In this document: positions 18,234-26,187 of the stretch, piece by piece
Position numbering within the stretch: the first letter of the stretch is position 1
Layout: each line of letters starts with the position of its first letter
Source: Ignatzschineria sp. RMDPL8A
Lineage (GTDB): Bacteria > Pseudomonadota > Gammaproteobacteria > Cardiobacteriales > Wohlfahrtiimonadaceae
DNA: 64,000 bases
Direction of reading: 5' to 3'
NCBI RefSeq assembly: GCF_029815055.1
Contig: NZ_JAPPWA010000002.1
Coordinates: 1,116,001-1,180,000, forward strand
The notes under the pieces: generated by a model
The model's input: the letters and a program-made list of their open reading frames with translations, nothing else
Told to the model about the DNA's origin: nothing
Database searches by the model: none
Made by a program: the position numbers and the translations under genes

Positions 18234-18262
18234 TTGAAAAGAAGAATGATTTTCGTTAGTAT
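18234..18262 (+). promoter_or_regulatory. Promoter of the M-box/mgtE transcript
   Basis: TTGAAA and TAGTAT with a 17-bp spacer. Transcription would begin near 18269, just before the conserved M-box sequence, which is the expected arrangement for a leader riboswitch. Confidence 0.5.
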
Positions 18263-18299
18263 GCGCACTTACAAGTAAGTTTGAGTTGCTTGATTATTA

Positions 18300-18470
18300 A
18301 GGCGACAAACCTCGTTAGGTGAGGCTCCTATAGGGAGATACGTTACTGCCCAGAAACGTCGAGAGACACCAATGGGTTAGCAGAGAAAATCGAATTAAGG
18401 TTTCTTTAATGTAACTGGTTAAATGGAGCATTAACCGGCCCTATAGTGCTAAAACTTTACGAAGGGGGAT
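18300..18470 (+). ncRNA. M-box (ykoK) magnesium riboswitch
   Basis: The leader contains the conserved M-box blocks in order: TTAGGTGAGGCTCCTATA and GGGAGATACG (from 18315), CTGCCCAGAAACGTC, GACACCAATGGGTTAGCAGA, AATGTAACTGG, and the closing GTGCTAAAACTTTACGAAGG (to about 18466). These match the ykoK-leader consensus I know from B. subtilis. M-boxes fold around Mg2+ and turn off Mg transporters when magnesium is plentiful, and the next gene is an MgtE-type transporter. Edges are approximate. Confidence 0.92.
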
Positions 18471-18700
18471 CCTTCAAACATCGACTTTGAGCGTCTCATG
18501 TTGAGGCGACTCAGCCATCGTTGCGTCAATTTTGGTAAAACCTCCATCGCTATCGAATAAATATGCGAAAATAGAGCCCATTGTGAACGGCATCTATTTT
18601 TAGTCATTATTGATATCAAATTTATTGAGCTTTATTGATAATCAAGCTGCGCTCGAATTGTATAATTATATATTCGTGCTAAAAGATGAGGGAGTATCCT
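18471..18700 (+). other. Long leader between the M-box and mgtE
   Basis: About 230 nt of untranslated leader. A short GAAGG-GGGAT-CCTTC hairpin (18461-18475) and an imperfect GAGCGTCTC/GAGGCGACTC pairing (about 18491-18514) are seen, but no hairpin followed by a T-run. Control may therefore use Rho or translation rather than an intrinsic terminator. A 20-codon frame from the ATG near 18499 has no ribosome-binding site. Confidence 0.45.
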
Positions 18701-19732
18701 ATGGTCATTCAAGATCTCAAGATGAGCTTTGCAGAAGATACCGTCGGTTCGTTAATGAGCCACGAGTTTATCCGCATTCCTGAAGATTATACCGCTGATG
18801 AAGCGATTGTATATCTGCGCCAAAATGTGCGTGGAAAGGCCAATATTCACTATATCTATGTGGTCGATAGCACCGAAAAGATTAAGGGCGTACTCTCACT
18901 TCGCGAGCTCTTAGGCGCAAAAGGCGACCTTATTTTAAAAGAGTTTATGAAAAAAGAGCTCATTGTGCTCGATTCAAATCTCGACCAAGAACTTGCCGCG
19001 CGAATCTTCCAAGATACCGACCTTGTCACCATTCCCGTTGTGGATGAAGAGCGTCATATGATTGGGGTAATCCACGTCGATGCGATGATGGACGTTATGC
19101 AGGAAGAGGCTACCGAAGATATTCATAAAATGGCGTCGATCTCGGTGGACGATGAGAAAATTGAGGGTGGGCTATTAAAAGCGCCATCGCTCTGGCTCTA
19201 CGTTAAACGGATGCCGTGGCTGGTAATTTTAGTCTTTGTGAATCTATTATCCGGCGCGGGGATTGCCAATTATGAAGAATTAATTGGGCAATACGTTCAC
19301 GTGGTATTCTTCTTACCGCTTTTGATTGCAAGTGGTGGAAATACCGGATCGCAATCGACGACGCTGGTGATTCGTTCGATGGCAGTCGGTGATGTTAAAG
19401 CGCAAGATTGGTTTAAAGTGATAATGAAAGAGCTTTCCGTTGCGATCCTCCTTGGGCTGACGATGGCGATTGCGATCGCAGGGATTGGTTATTATCGTGG
19501 CGTGCATAGTGCGATGGGGAATGTGGGGCTAGAAACAGCGATTGCGGTCGGTTCATCGATGGTGATTGTTGTGCTTTTCGGAGGCCTCCTCGGGGCGATT
19601 CTCCCCTTTATCTTCCGTTGGTTTAAACTTGACCCGGCAACGGCGAGCACACCGCTTGTCACCTCAATTTGTGATATCGCAGGGGTCTTTATCTATTTTG
19701 GCATTGCGAGCATGTTTTTAAATATTGGTTAA
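18701..19732 (+). CDS. mgtE: MgtE-type magnesium transporter lacking the N domain
   Basis: Inner-membrane Mg2+ channel/transporter. Over 343 aa there is a CBS pair (about residues 14-75 and 76-135), then a linker and five membrane segments from about residue 173. The transport-domain signatures ASGGNTGSQSTTLVIRSMA and LVTSICDIAGVFIYF (with the Asp that binds Mg in the pore) are present. MgtE proteins are usually about 450 aa, with an extra N-terminal superhelical domain; here the CBS domain begins almost at once and the upstream DNA is riboswitch leader, so the domain is truly absent. I chose the ATG at 18701, which has GGGAG 6 nt upstream, over one five codons earlier. Confidence 0.88.
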   Translation: MVIQDLKMSFAEDTVGSLMSHEFIRIPEDYTADEAIVYLRQNVRGKANIHYIYVVDSTEKIKGVLSLRELLGAKGDLILKEFMKKELIVLDSNLDQELAARIFQDTDLVTIPVVDEERHMIGVIHVDAMMDVMQEEATEDIHKMASISVDDEKIEGGLLKAPSLWLYVKRMPWLVILVFVNLLSGAGIANYEELIGQYVHVVFFLPLLIASGGNTGSQSTTLVIRSMAVGDVKAQDWFKVIMKELSVAILLGLTMAIAIAGIGYYRGVHSAMGNVGLETAIAVGSSMVIVVLFGGLLGAILPFIFRWFKLDPATASTPLVTSICDIAGVFIYFGIASMFLNIG

Positions 19733-19773
19733 TTTAATTGCCGATTTTGATAAAAACGTGATAAAAGATCTGA

Positions 19774-19803
19774 AAGGGCGAGTGTTGGACTTGCCCTTTT
19801 GTT
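19774..19803 (+). terminator. Terminator after mgtE
   Basis: AAGGGCGAGT-GTTGG-ACTTGCCCTT, a 10-bp stem with one G-T pair, followed by TTGTT. It ends the mgtE transcript 42 bp after the stop codon. Confidence 0.78.
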
Positions 19804-19837
19804 ATGGTAAAGGGAATTACATAAGGGAGCGTAACGC

Positions 19838-21142
19838 ATGTTAAAACGACTGGAATCGATGATTGAATCCTTCGAGCCGTATCTTAAACGGCAAAATTTA
19901 GCGGTAGCGCTATTTGGATTCTCCTCCGGGCTTCCGATTATGATGACGTTGATGACGCTCACCTATTGGCTCTCAAGCCACGGCGTCAAAAAAGAGATGA
20001 TCGGACTTGCCTCGCTTTTAGGATTACCATATGCCTTTAAATTCCTGTGGGCACCACTTCTTGATCAATATCGCTTGCCGCTATTTGGATTATTTGGGCG
20101 CCGTAAAGGTTGGATTCTCTTTTTTCAGCTCGGTTTAGCACTCGTTTTTGTCGGATTATCGTTTATCGATCCGAAATCCTCGCCGATATTAACGGGGTTA
20201 TTGATCTTTATTCTCGCCTTTTTCTCTGCAAGCCAAGACATTGTGATTGACGCTTATCGCATTGACTATTTAACGCCGGAAGAGCAGTCTTATGGCAGCA
20301 GTAGCTCGCTGATGACCTATCGTTTAGGGATGCTCGTCATGGGTGCAGGTGTGCTCAGTCTTTCGGACTATTTAAGTTGGGGAATTATCTTTATGCTACT
20401 CGCGGGGCTTTTTATGACGCTCGCGATTGCTACGCTATTTATCACGGAGCCCGAGATCATGCTTGAAGCGGATAAGAGCGAAGAACATGATGCGCCAAAA
20501 ACGATTAAAGGCCATCTGCGTAATCTTTTTAAGAGTACGATGCTTACCTTTAAGCAATTTTTTATCCGCGATAAATCTCTGATAATCCTATTTTTTATTA
20601 TCTGTTATAAATTGCCCGATGCGATTTCTGGCGTAATGGTGGCAGATTTTTATACCGATATGGGCTATAACGGCACTCAAATTGGGGTGGTTACTAAAGT
20701 TTACGGGCTTATTGCAACGCTCATAGGCGCGTTTGTGGCGGGAAGTGTGATCCGTACGATCGGAATTTATAAAAGCCTCCTCTATTCGGCGGTTGCGATC
20801 GGGGTGACGAATTTAGGCTATCTATTAATTTTGCATTATCCGACGATCCATTCATTAGTGATTGCGATCACGTTAGAGAATTTTGTCTCTGGGTTTGCGA
20901 GCGCGCTCTTTATTATGTTTTTAAGCTTGCTTTGCGACCGGAATTATTCGGCGACGCAATATGCGCTATTAAGTTCCCTTTCGGCGGTTGGGCTTCGTCT
21001 TCTTGGAGGGAGTTCGGGGTTTTTAGTGGCGGAATATGGTTGGTATGATTTCTTTATCGGCACGGCATTTCTCTTTATTCCGGGGGTGATTCTGCTCTTT
21101 GTGATTCGCCGAGAAGTCAAACCGTTAACGCCGATGGAATAA
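19838..21142 (+). CDS. ampG: AmpG-like major facilitator permease
   Basis: A 434-aa inner-membrane MFS protein of the AmpG (muropeptide permease) group, which in other gammaproteobacteria imports anhydromuropeptides for wall recycling. Typical stretches are ALFGFSSGLPIMMTLMTLTYWL, GLPYAFKFLWAPLLDQ, FGRRKGWILFFQ and ASQDIVIDAYRIDYL, with roughly twelve hydrophobic segments. It is a single gene between terminators, not beside ampC or other wall genes, so the substrate is inferred from family likeness only. The amidase at 6.6 kb belongs to the same broad pathway. Confidence 0.85.
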   Translation: MLKRLESMIESFEPYLKRQNLAVALFGFSSGLPIMMTLMTLTYWLSSHGVKKEMIGLASLLGLPYAFKFLWAPLLDQYRLPLFGLFGRRKGWILFFQLGLALVFVGLSFIDPKSSPILTGLLIFILAFFSASQDIVIDAYRIDYLTPEEQSYGSSSSLMTYRLGMLVMGAGVLSLSDYLSWGIIFMLLAGLFMTLAIATLFITEPEIMLEADKSEEHDAPKTIKGHLRNLFKSTMLTFKQFFIRDKSLIILFFIICYKLPDAISGVMVADFYTDMGYNGTQIGVVTKVYGLIATLIGAFVAGSVIRTIGIYKSLLYSAVAIGVTNLGYLLILHYPTIHSLVIAITLENFVSGFASALFIMFLSLLCDRNYSATQYALLSSLSAVGLRLLGGSSGFLVAEYGWYDFFIGTAFLFIPGVILLFVIRREVKPLTPME

Positions 21143-21193
21143 AAAAGCACTGCGGATTTTAAGGGCAGGAACCCTGTCATCGCGTCAGTGCTT
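21141..21193 (-). terminator. Terminator for the FAH-family gene
   Basis: On the minus strand AAGCACTG (21186-21193) pairs with CAGTGCTT (21145-21152), followed by TTTTTT. An inner AGGG/CCCT hairpin adds to the structure. It lies between convergent genes. Confidence 0.75.
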
Positions 21194-21226
21194 AGATCTT
21201 CAATTACACAATGTTAATTGAACGAA

Positions 21227-21913
21227 TTATGCAACGGTAAATTCAGCAGTAACGATCTCATTGGCCGTGGGGTTGTCTGGGTCAATTGACGTGGTAAGTT
21301 TAAGACTCATCTCATCGCCAGTCTTCATTTTGGCAACGCCTTTGGGTGTACCGGTAAAGACTAAATCCCCTTTCTGAAGACCGTAGATGGAATTTAAATG
21401 CTCCAAAAGCGTGGGGATATCAAAAATCAGCTCAGAGAGATGCCCGGTTTGACGGCGCTCACCATTGACATCGAGTGAAAAACGAATCTGTCCAAGCGGC
21501 ATTGCGGCCTCTGAAAAGGGAATGAATTTTGAGATTGGCGCTGCGCCTTTAAAGCCTTTACTGCGCGACCAAGGATGCCCTTTTGATTTTTCAATTGATT
21601 GAATATCTCGCGCGGTGAGATCAAGCCCAAGTCCGATTGCCCCAATAAAATTGAGCGCATTCTCTTTGGTGAGTCCTTCGGCATCTTTATTGATGAAAAG
21701 TACCAGTTCCGCCTCGTGATGCACATCCTCAGAATAGACAGGAAGAGGAATCTGAGACCCTTCATGAAGAAGCGTGCCGGTGGGCTTAAAAAATACAAGT
21801 GGGGCTTCGGGAACCGGATTATTAAGCTCGTGGGCGTGCTCAATATAGTTGCGTCCAATGCAAAAAATGTTACGAACCGGTTCTTTATCATGGCGAATAA
21901 CAATGTAACTCAT
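21227..21913 (-). CDS. Fumarylacetoacetate hydrolase family protein
   Basis: A 228-aa member of the FAH superfamily in the short FAHD1/YcgM subgroup, whose members hydrolyse acylpyruvates or decarboxylate oxaloacetate with Mg2+. Visible are IFCIGRNYIEHAHELNNPVP, the metal-site acidic block VHHEAELVLFIN, DLTARDIQS, the loop HPWSRSKGFKGAAPIS, and FTGTPKGVAKMKTGDEM. It is transcribed alone and ends at its own terminator. The exact substrate cannot be read from sequence, and no catabolic operon surrounds it. Confidence 0.88.
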   Translation of the reverse strand: MSYIVIRHDKEPVRNIFCIGRNYIEHAHELNNPVPEAPLVFFKPTGTLLHEGSQIPLPVYSEDVHHEAELVLFINKDAEGLTKENALNFIGAIGLGLDLTARDIQSIEKSKGHPWSRSKGFKGAAPISKFIPFSEAAMPLGQIRFSLDVNGERRQTGHLSELIFDIPTLLEHLNSIYGLQKGDLVFTGTPKGVAKMKTGDEMSLKLTTSIDPDNPTANEIVTAEFTVA

Positions 21914-22028
21914 ACTAATCTCCTCGTTGTTTTTATCTGAAGATAATCCACTCTTCTCCCATCATTTGTACCATGCTTAACCCGCTTTGAGAAGATTTTT
22001 CTTGTGCGTAAATGGAGAGGGGCGGAAG

Positions 22029-22059
22029 AAAAAAGGGAAAGAGTGTGATGCTCTTTCCC
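22029..22059 (-). terminator. Terminator after the Cys-rich lipoprotein
   Basis: On the minus strand GGGAAAGAG-CATCACA-CTCTTTCCC, a perfect 9-bp stem, is followed by TTTTTT. It lies about 50 bp after the lipoprotein stop. Confidence 0.85.
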
Positions 22060-22109
22060 GCGGGTTATATCATGGGAGATCTTAAATGGATAGAATAATC
22101 AAAAGATCA

Positions 22110-23042
22110 CTATTGTGCGATGTAGCGTTTATATGGGTCATATCCCATGCCGCGGCGGGTATAAGCGCGTTCTGCCTGTAGACAGGGGCTGTTTGTTCGA
22201 ATGGTTGATTCTCCCTGATGTCTTTCGTCCCAGCTACCATTTGATTGACGGATTTTATCAATTTCAGTTAGGCAGCTATTATAGGTTTGGACGAAAATTT
22301 CATCCTCATTTAAGAAGTGTTTGATTAGCTCTTCACTTTTTTGATTCCACTCATTTGTCCAAACACGGCAGTTTGTTGAGTAGCTACCATCTTTACAGTA
22401 ATCGGCTTTTTTAGTCTCTATTGCAGAGAGATCTAAACCGTCCAATTCGGCCTTGCCTTGTTCGCTTGTAGCCATTTCCCATACAGAACAGACAGATCCA
22501 CTGCGTTTATCAAGATTACAAAACTCATTTTCTTTCTCTTTTAATTCAAGGAATGAAAATTGTAACAGTTCTGTTTTTCCAGAGGTGACCGCCTCATCAT
22601 AGATCTCTTTCCAAGCGGCGCAAGAGGGGCTGGGGGCTTGCAAAAATCCTTGGTTACACTCTACTTTGAGGTATTCAGAGATTGTGGTTTGCCAGGTGGC
22701 ATTTTTATGTTGCTCAAGAATCGCTGCTTTTTCAGTTGCGATCTCTTTTAAGCGTGCCTCTTCTTCACGTTGTTTTTTAAGCTCTCGCTCCGCAACTTCT
22801 TTCTCATAATCGAGTTGGCGCTGTTTTTTTAGGGCAGCATCGGCTGCATGGCACTCTTTGTCGTTGAATGCTTTTTCGTACGCTTTTTCATCATTTTTTT
22901 CGATAGCAGCGTAGATCTTTTCTTCACAGGACTTTAGTTTAGTTTCAGCCTTATCTTGATGTTTAAAGAAGTACTCTTCATCGTGTTCGCCACATCCTAC
23001 TAATAGGACGCTTAGAAGTCCCGCCGCAATGATTTTTTTCAT
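22110..23042 (-). CDS. Cys-rich lipoprotein with an EexN-like N-terminus
   Basis: A 310-aa predicted lipoprotein: signal peptide ending in the lipobox LLVGC (Cys17). After it comes EEYFFKHQDKAETKLKSCEE...NDKECHAADAA (about residues 22-70), which resembles the motif of EexN-family entry-exclusion lipoproteins (an aromatic E-Y-hydrophobic start, then two Cys near positions 39 and 64). A Lys/Glu-rich, probably coiled-coil segment follows (about 70-112), and the remainder has many spaced cysteines. I do not recognise the C-terminal two-thirds. Known EexN proteins are short and plasmid-borne; this one is long and chromosomal with no conjugation genes nearby, so an entry-exclusion role is only a possibility. 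It sits downstream of the autotransporter but has a terminator between. Confidence 0.65.
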   Translation of the reverse strand: MKKIIAAGLLSVLLVGCGEHDEEYFFKHQDKAETKLKSCEEKIYAAIEKNDEKAYEKAFNDKECHAADAALKKQRQLDYEKEVAERELKKQREEEARLKEIATEKAAILEQHKNATWQTTISEYLKVECNQGFLQAPSPSCAAWKEIYDEAVTSGKTELLQFSFLELKEKENEFCNLDKRSGSVCSVWEMATSEQGKAELDGLDLSAIETKKADYCKDGSYSTNCRVWTNEWNQKSEELIKHFLNEDEIFVQTYNSCLTEIDKIRQSNGSWDERHQGESTIRTNSPCLQAERAYTRRGMGYDPYKRYIAQ

Positions 23043-23173
23043 ATCATATCCTCATTTTTTGCAATAAATTGATTTGTAGTTTTAAAAACATCGTGACATA
23101 TTATCACTAAACGCATTTTTATATAATGATTTATTATTTTCAATAAGCAATTGATAATAATAGTGGTTGGTAA

Positions 23174-23202
23174 TAAAAAGCCCCAACATTAAAAGTCGGG
23201 GC
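23174..23202 (-). terminator. Terminator after the autotransporter
   Basis: On the minus strand GCCCCGAC and GTTGGGGC form an 8-bp stem with a single G-T pair, then TTTTTATT. It separates the autotransporter from the downstream lipoprotein gene. Confidence 0.88.
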
Positions 23203-23238
23203 ATGGATGATTGAATGATTGCGTTTTATGATGGCGCG

Positions 23239-25659
23239 TTAGAAGTTATAACGGATTCCAAAGTTCGCTTGGACGGAGTCGTCGATATAACTACCTGAAC
23301 GATAATTTACTTCACCAAAAAGGGATAAATCATCTTGGATTTTTGCGTTAAAACCGACGCCGGCTTTGATGTGATCGCCTGAGAAATCATTGACGAAATT
23401 GTGGCGATTATTAATGCGGACTTTATTGTCATCAATAAATTCGTGATTCCACGCAAATTTCACATAGGGTGAGAAAATGGTGCTATTTTCGAGATTAAAA
23501 TCTTTCCCGAAGCTAAAGCCCAGTTCACTTGTGAGGGAATCGTGTGAGCTGATATGCGCTTCCATGCCATTGCTGAGTTTAATGTCTTTACTATTGACGC
23601 TGATATAGCTGAGTTTCCCGTAGGGTTCGATCCAGAGATTATTACCTAAATCCCAATCGTATCCGGCTTCAAGCGAGAGTCCATACCCGTGTTGCGAATA
23701 GTCACTTGAGACGATATCGCCTTGGGTTGATCGGGCGCGAAGTTCATTATCAAAATGGTTATATTTTAAAACCCCATCAAGATAAAATCCGTTGTCAAAA
23801 AAGTAGGTTGCATAAAGCCCTAATGAATAACTATCGACCTTACTTTTGCCGCCACGATGATGTTTCACATCGGACCAGCTGTAGTTCGCCATTCCTCCAA
23901 GAAGAAGTGATCCAGAATCGAGCGTTAACACGGTATCTGCCCCAATCTCTAAGCCCATTTGTTCAAGGTCAAAGTGGGCAGGGCCTTCCTTAATTTTAGT
24001 GGAATCCCCAATAACACGCCCCCAAACGCCGGCGCTTTCTGCATTGGCTTTTACGCTCCCTTTACGAAAGCGAAGATTATTCATCTCGTTTGCCATAATC
24101 AGTTGTGGCGCGCTCGCTAAACTAATCACTGCATCCGTTGATGGCGTTGTTTCGAGGATTGGTGGAGTTGGATCGATCGGATTTGGATCCGTTGGATCGG
24201 GATCGATCTGTTTTTCAGCACTTAAATACCAAACTTTTTTGTTGTTTTCATCACGATTATGAAGATAAAAGAGGTAGGTACCGCCATCGATCGCATTGAT
24301 GTTTGTCCCATCTACTTTCGTGAGAGCAAAATGGGTATTACCACTTTCATCCGTTACAAGAGGAAATTCTATTTCATCTGGTTTAGTGATCTCAACACCG
24401 GAGTCTTTTACGCCAAGCTTATGGCTTCCACTCCCGTTTATAATGTAGAGGTAATCCCCATCATCTTCTGCAATGGAGGAGCGGAGATTAAAAAGCCCGC
24501 CATTACCAGTGAGGTTCTCAATTTCAAGCGTGGTATATTCGTTACCCACAAAATTAATGACTGAATCATCATCGCTAAAGGTGAGATTGTTGATATTAGA
24601 ATATTCAGTGATATTCCAGGTTGTACCCTTTAGGTCGAAGTTGATTTCGCTCCCATCGCTGTAATAAGAGTTTCCGGTAATAGTCGAACCTGGATCAAAT
24701 GTCATATCGATATAAGCATCACCCTTTTCGCCAGAAAAAGCAGCAATACGACCATTTAAAGTATATTTCCCTGATTTACCTATGATGTTTCCACCATTCC
24801 ATACATATAGGGAATATGCACTTTTTGAAGGATCATCTGATCGTGCTTGCATCGTGCCCCCATTTAAAATAACTTTAGAGTGGTGCATGTCTTGAATATT
24901 ATTGGGATGCCACGCATAGATAGCATATGCATTGCCAGCGGTGGATTCTGCTAGGAGGTTTAATCCTTTCTTTGCAATTACAGTTCCTCCATAGCTTGAC
25001 CCCAATGCCTCACTATCTCCTTTATTAGTAGAGGTATGAATCCTAGAGTTTTCTCCAAGATTGATAGTGGCACCTGTATTATGTGCCTGTATGCCTTGCG
25101 CTTTGCCTTTGCCCAAGTTTTTGATGCTAAATGTAGAGTTGTCTCCAACATTAGCCTCAAAAATGCTTCCGATTCCAGCATTATAGAGCTCAGTCGCGCC
25201 TAAAACTTGCAGTCCAATAACCCACTCACCAGCATTTCCTGTGATGTTAACTGTCGAGTTTTCACCGATGGTTATACGAGAGCCATTAAATGAATTATCC
25301 TTAAGAGTTCCGGTTTCAACATAAATACCATCAATAGCTTCGTCCGTTGATGTGCCGTTGTCATCCACTGTATAAATCAATTGCTTAAAATTGGCATCTG
25401 AGTTTTTTACAATTAAACTTTCGATTCCGTAATTAAGGTAGTTCTGAAGTGTATGCGTGATATCGACAACGCCATCATACTTAAATAATTTCGTATCTGA
25501 AATGCGTAAAGCAGTAGTATCAGATGTCTTAATCACGCCTCCAGCATCAATTAACTCCTGCAGATTTGTGACGGTTGACGTTGCAGGAGCTGCGTAGATG
25601 ATTCCACCGGCGAGAATCGCGCTCACAAGTAGATATAAGCGTTTTTTGTTATGGTTCAT
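23239..25659 (-). CDS. Type Va autotransporter
   Basis: An 806-aa surface protein: signal peptide (to about residue 24, IIYAAPATS), a passenger of about 450 residues rich in N, G, S and T with beta-helix character (repeated INLGENS/ITIGENS-type turns and pertactin-like NLRS blocks), a proline/aspartate linker DPDPTDPNPIDPTPP (about 483-498), and a C-terminal autotransporter beta-barrel (about 540-806) ending in the aromatic residue of GIRYNF. The barrel starts AGVWGRVIGDST and contains the usual GYDWDLGNNLWIEPYGKL. No protease catalytic triad is evident, so an adhesin role is likelier; the ligand is unknown. A 500-bp AT-rich region lies upstream. Confidence 0.9.
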   Translation of the reverse strand: MNHNKKRLYLLVSAILAGGIIYAAPATSTVTNLQELIDAGGVIKTSDTTALRISDTKLFKYDGVVDITHTLQNYLNYGIESLIVKNSDANFKQLIYTVDDNGTSTDEAIDGIYVETGTLKDNSFNGSRITIGENSTVNITGNAGEWVIGLQVLGATELYNAGIGSIFEANVGDNSTFSIKNLGKGKAQGIQAHNTGATINLGENSRIHTSTNKGDSEALGSSYGGTVIAKKGLNLLAESTAGNAYAIYAWHPNNIQDMHHSKVILNGGTMQARSDDPSKSAYSLYVWNGGNIIGKSGKYTLNGRIAAFSGEKGDAYIDMTFDPGSTITGNSYYSDGSEINFDLKGTTWNITEYSNINNLTFSDDDSVINFVGNEYTTLEIENLTGNGGLFNLRSSIAEDDGDYLYIINGSGSHKLGVKDSGVEITKPDEIEFPLVTDESGNTHFALTKVDGTNINAIDGGTYLFYLHNRDENNKKVWYLSAEKQIDPDPTDPNPIDPTPPILETTPSTDAVISLASAPQLIMANEMNNLRFRKGSVKANAESAGVWGRVIGDSTKIKEGPAHFDLEQMGLEIGADTVLTLDSGSLLLGGMANYSWSDVKHHRGGKSKVDSYSLGLYATYFFDNGFYLDGVLKYNHFDNELRARSTQGDIVSSDYSQHGYGLSLEAGYDWDLGNNLWIEPYGKLSYISVNSKDIKLSNGMEAHISSHDSLTSELGFSFGKDFNLENSTIFSPYVKFAWNHEFIDDNKVRINNRHNFVNDFSGDHIKAGVGFNAKIQDDLSLFGEVNYRSGSYIDDSVQANFGIRYNF

Positions 25660-25899
25660 AGTTGTTTGTCTTCCTTTATCTTACGTTGCATAAGATGTAA
25701 CCAAAATGATATCTCTACTTCATGTTAACAATTAAAATAATGTAATTAAATGTAAGTTTTTGTTTTTAATTGTTGGCATGTTAATTATATAAATTGATAG
25801 ATTGTTACGCAACTATGCAAAGGATGGGAGATAATGATGAGAGAGGTATGGAGAAAAAGGAGGGGGATGTATAAAGGGAAGGGCATAAAAAACAGTTAT
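25660..25899. other. AT-rich region upstream of the autotransporter
   Basis: No convincing gene. On the minus strand it must hold the autotransporter promoter; several TTACATT-like repeats lie at about 25735-25760. On the plus strand a purine-rich stretch contains a 27-codon frame (25834-25917) encoding a very basic peptide with GGGAG 6 nt before its second ATG. Confidence 0.4.
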
Positions 25900-25957
25900 A
25901 AAAAAAAGACCTCTTAAATAACATATTTTTATTTAAATACAGTTAGATAGAGGTCTT
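25900..25957 (-). terminator. Terminator downstream of fdhE
   Basis: On the minus strand AAGACCTCT (25949-25957) pairs with AGAGGTCTT (25906-25914), followed by a run of T. An inner TAAATA/TATTTA pairing extends the fold. It is 230 bp after the fdhE stop and no closer terminator is seen. Confidence 0.7.
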
Positions 25958-26187
25958 GATAAAGGTGTTTGAAAGTGCCGCATTGAGCGGGCCAATCATA
26001 CCGATTATTGAAATTAACCATCGATTTATGTTTGCATCATTTAATCAAGTTTTTCTCATAAGAGGGCAGATTGATCGCACAATGCGGACAAATTAAATCA
26101 TGGGACTCAAATAAAAGAATCGAGCTTAGTTGATCTATATTACCTTATCCACGGATGGATTTTTATCATGTGAATGATCTTGGCGAA
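25958..26187. other. Unassigned stretch after fdhE
   Basis: 230 bp of 3' untranslated DNA between the fdhE stop and its terminator. I see no gene or strong structure in it. Confidence 0.4.

Noticed and set aside
21427-21903. A 158-codon minus-strand frame overlapping the FAH-family gene
   Set aside because: It is another frame of the same strand within a gene that shows all family motifs.
23622-23634. tRNA T-loop-like GGTTCGATCC string
   Set aside because: It lies in the coding sequence of the autotransporter barrel and no acceptor or anticodon stem surrounds it.
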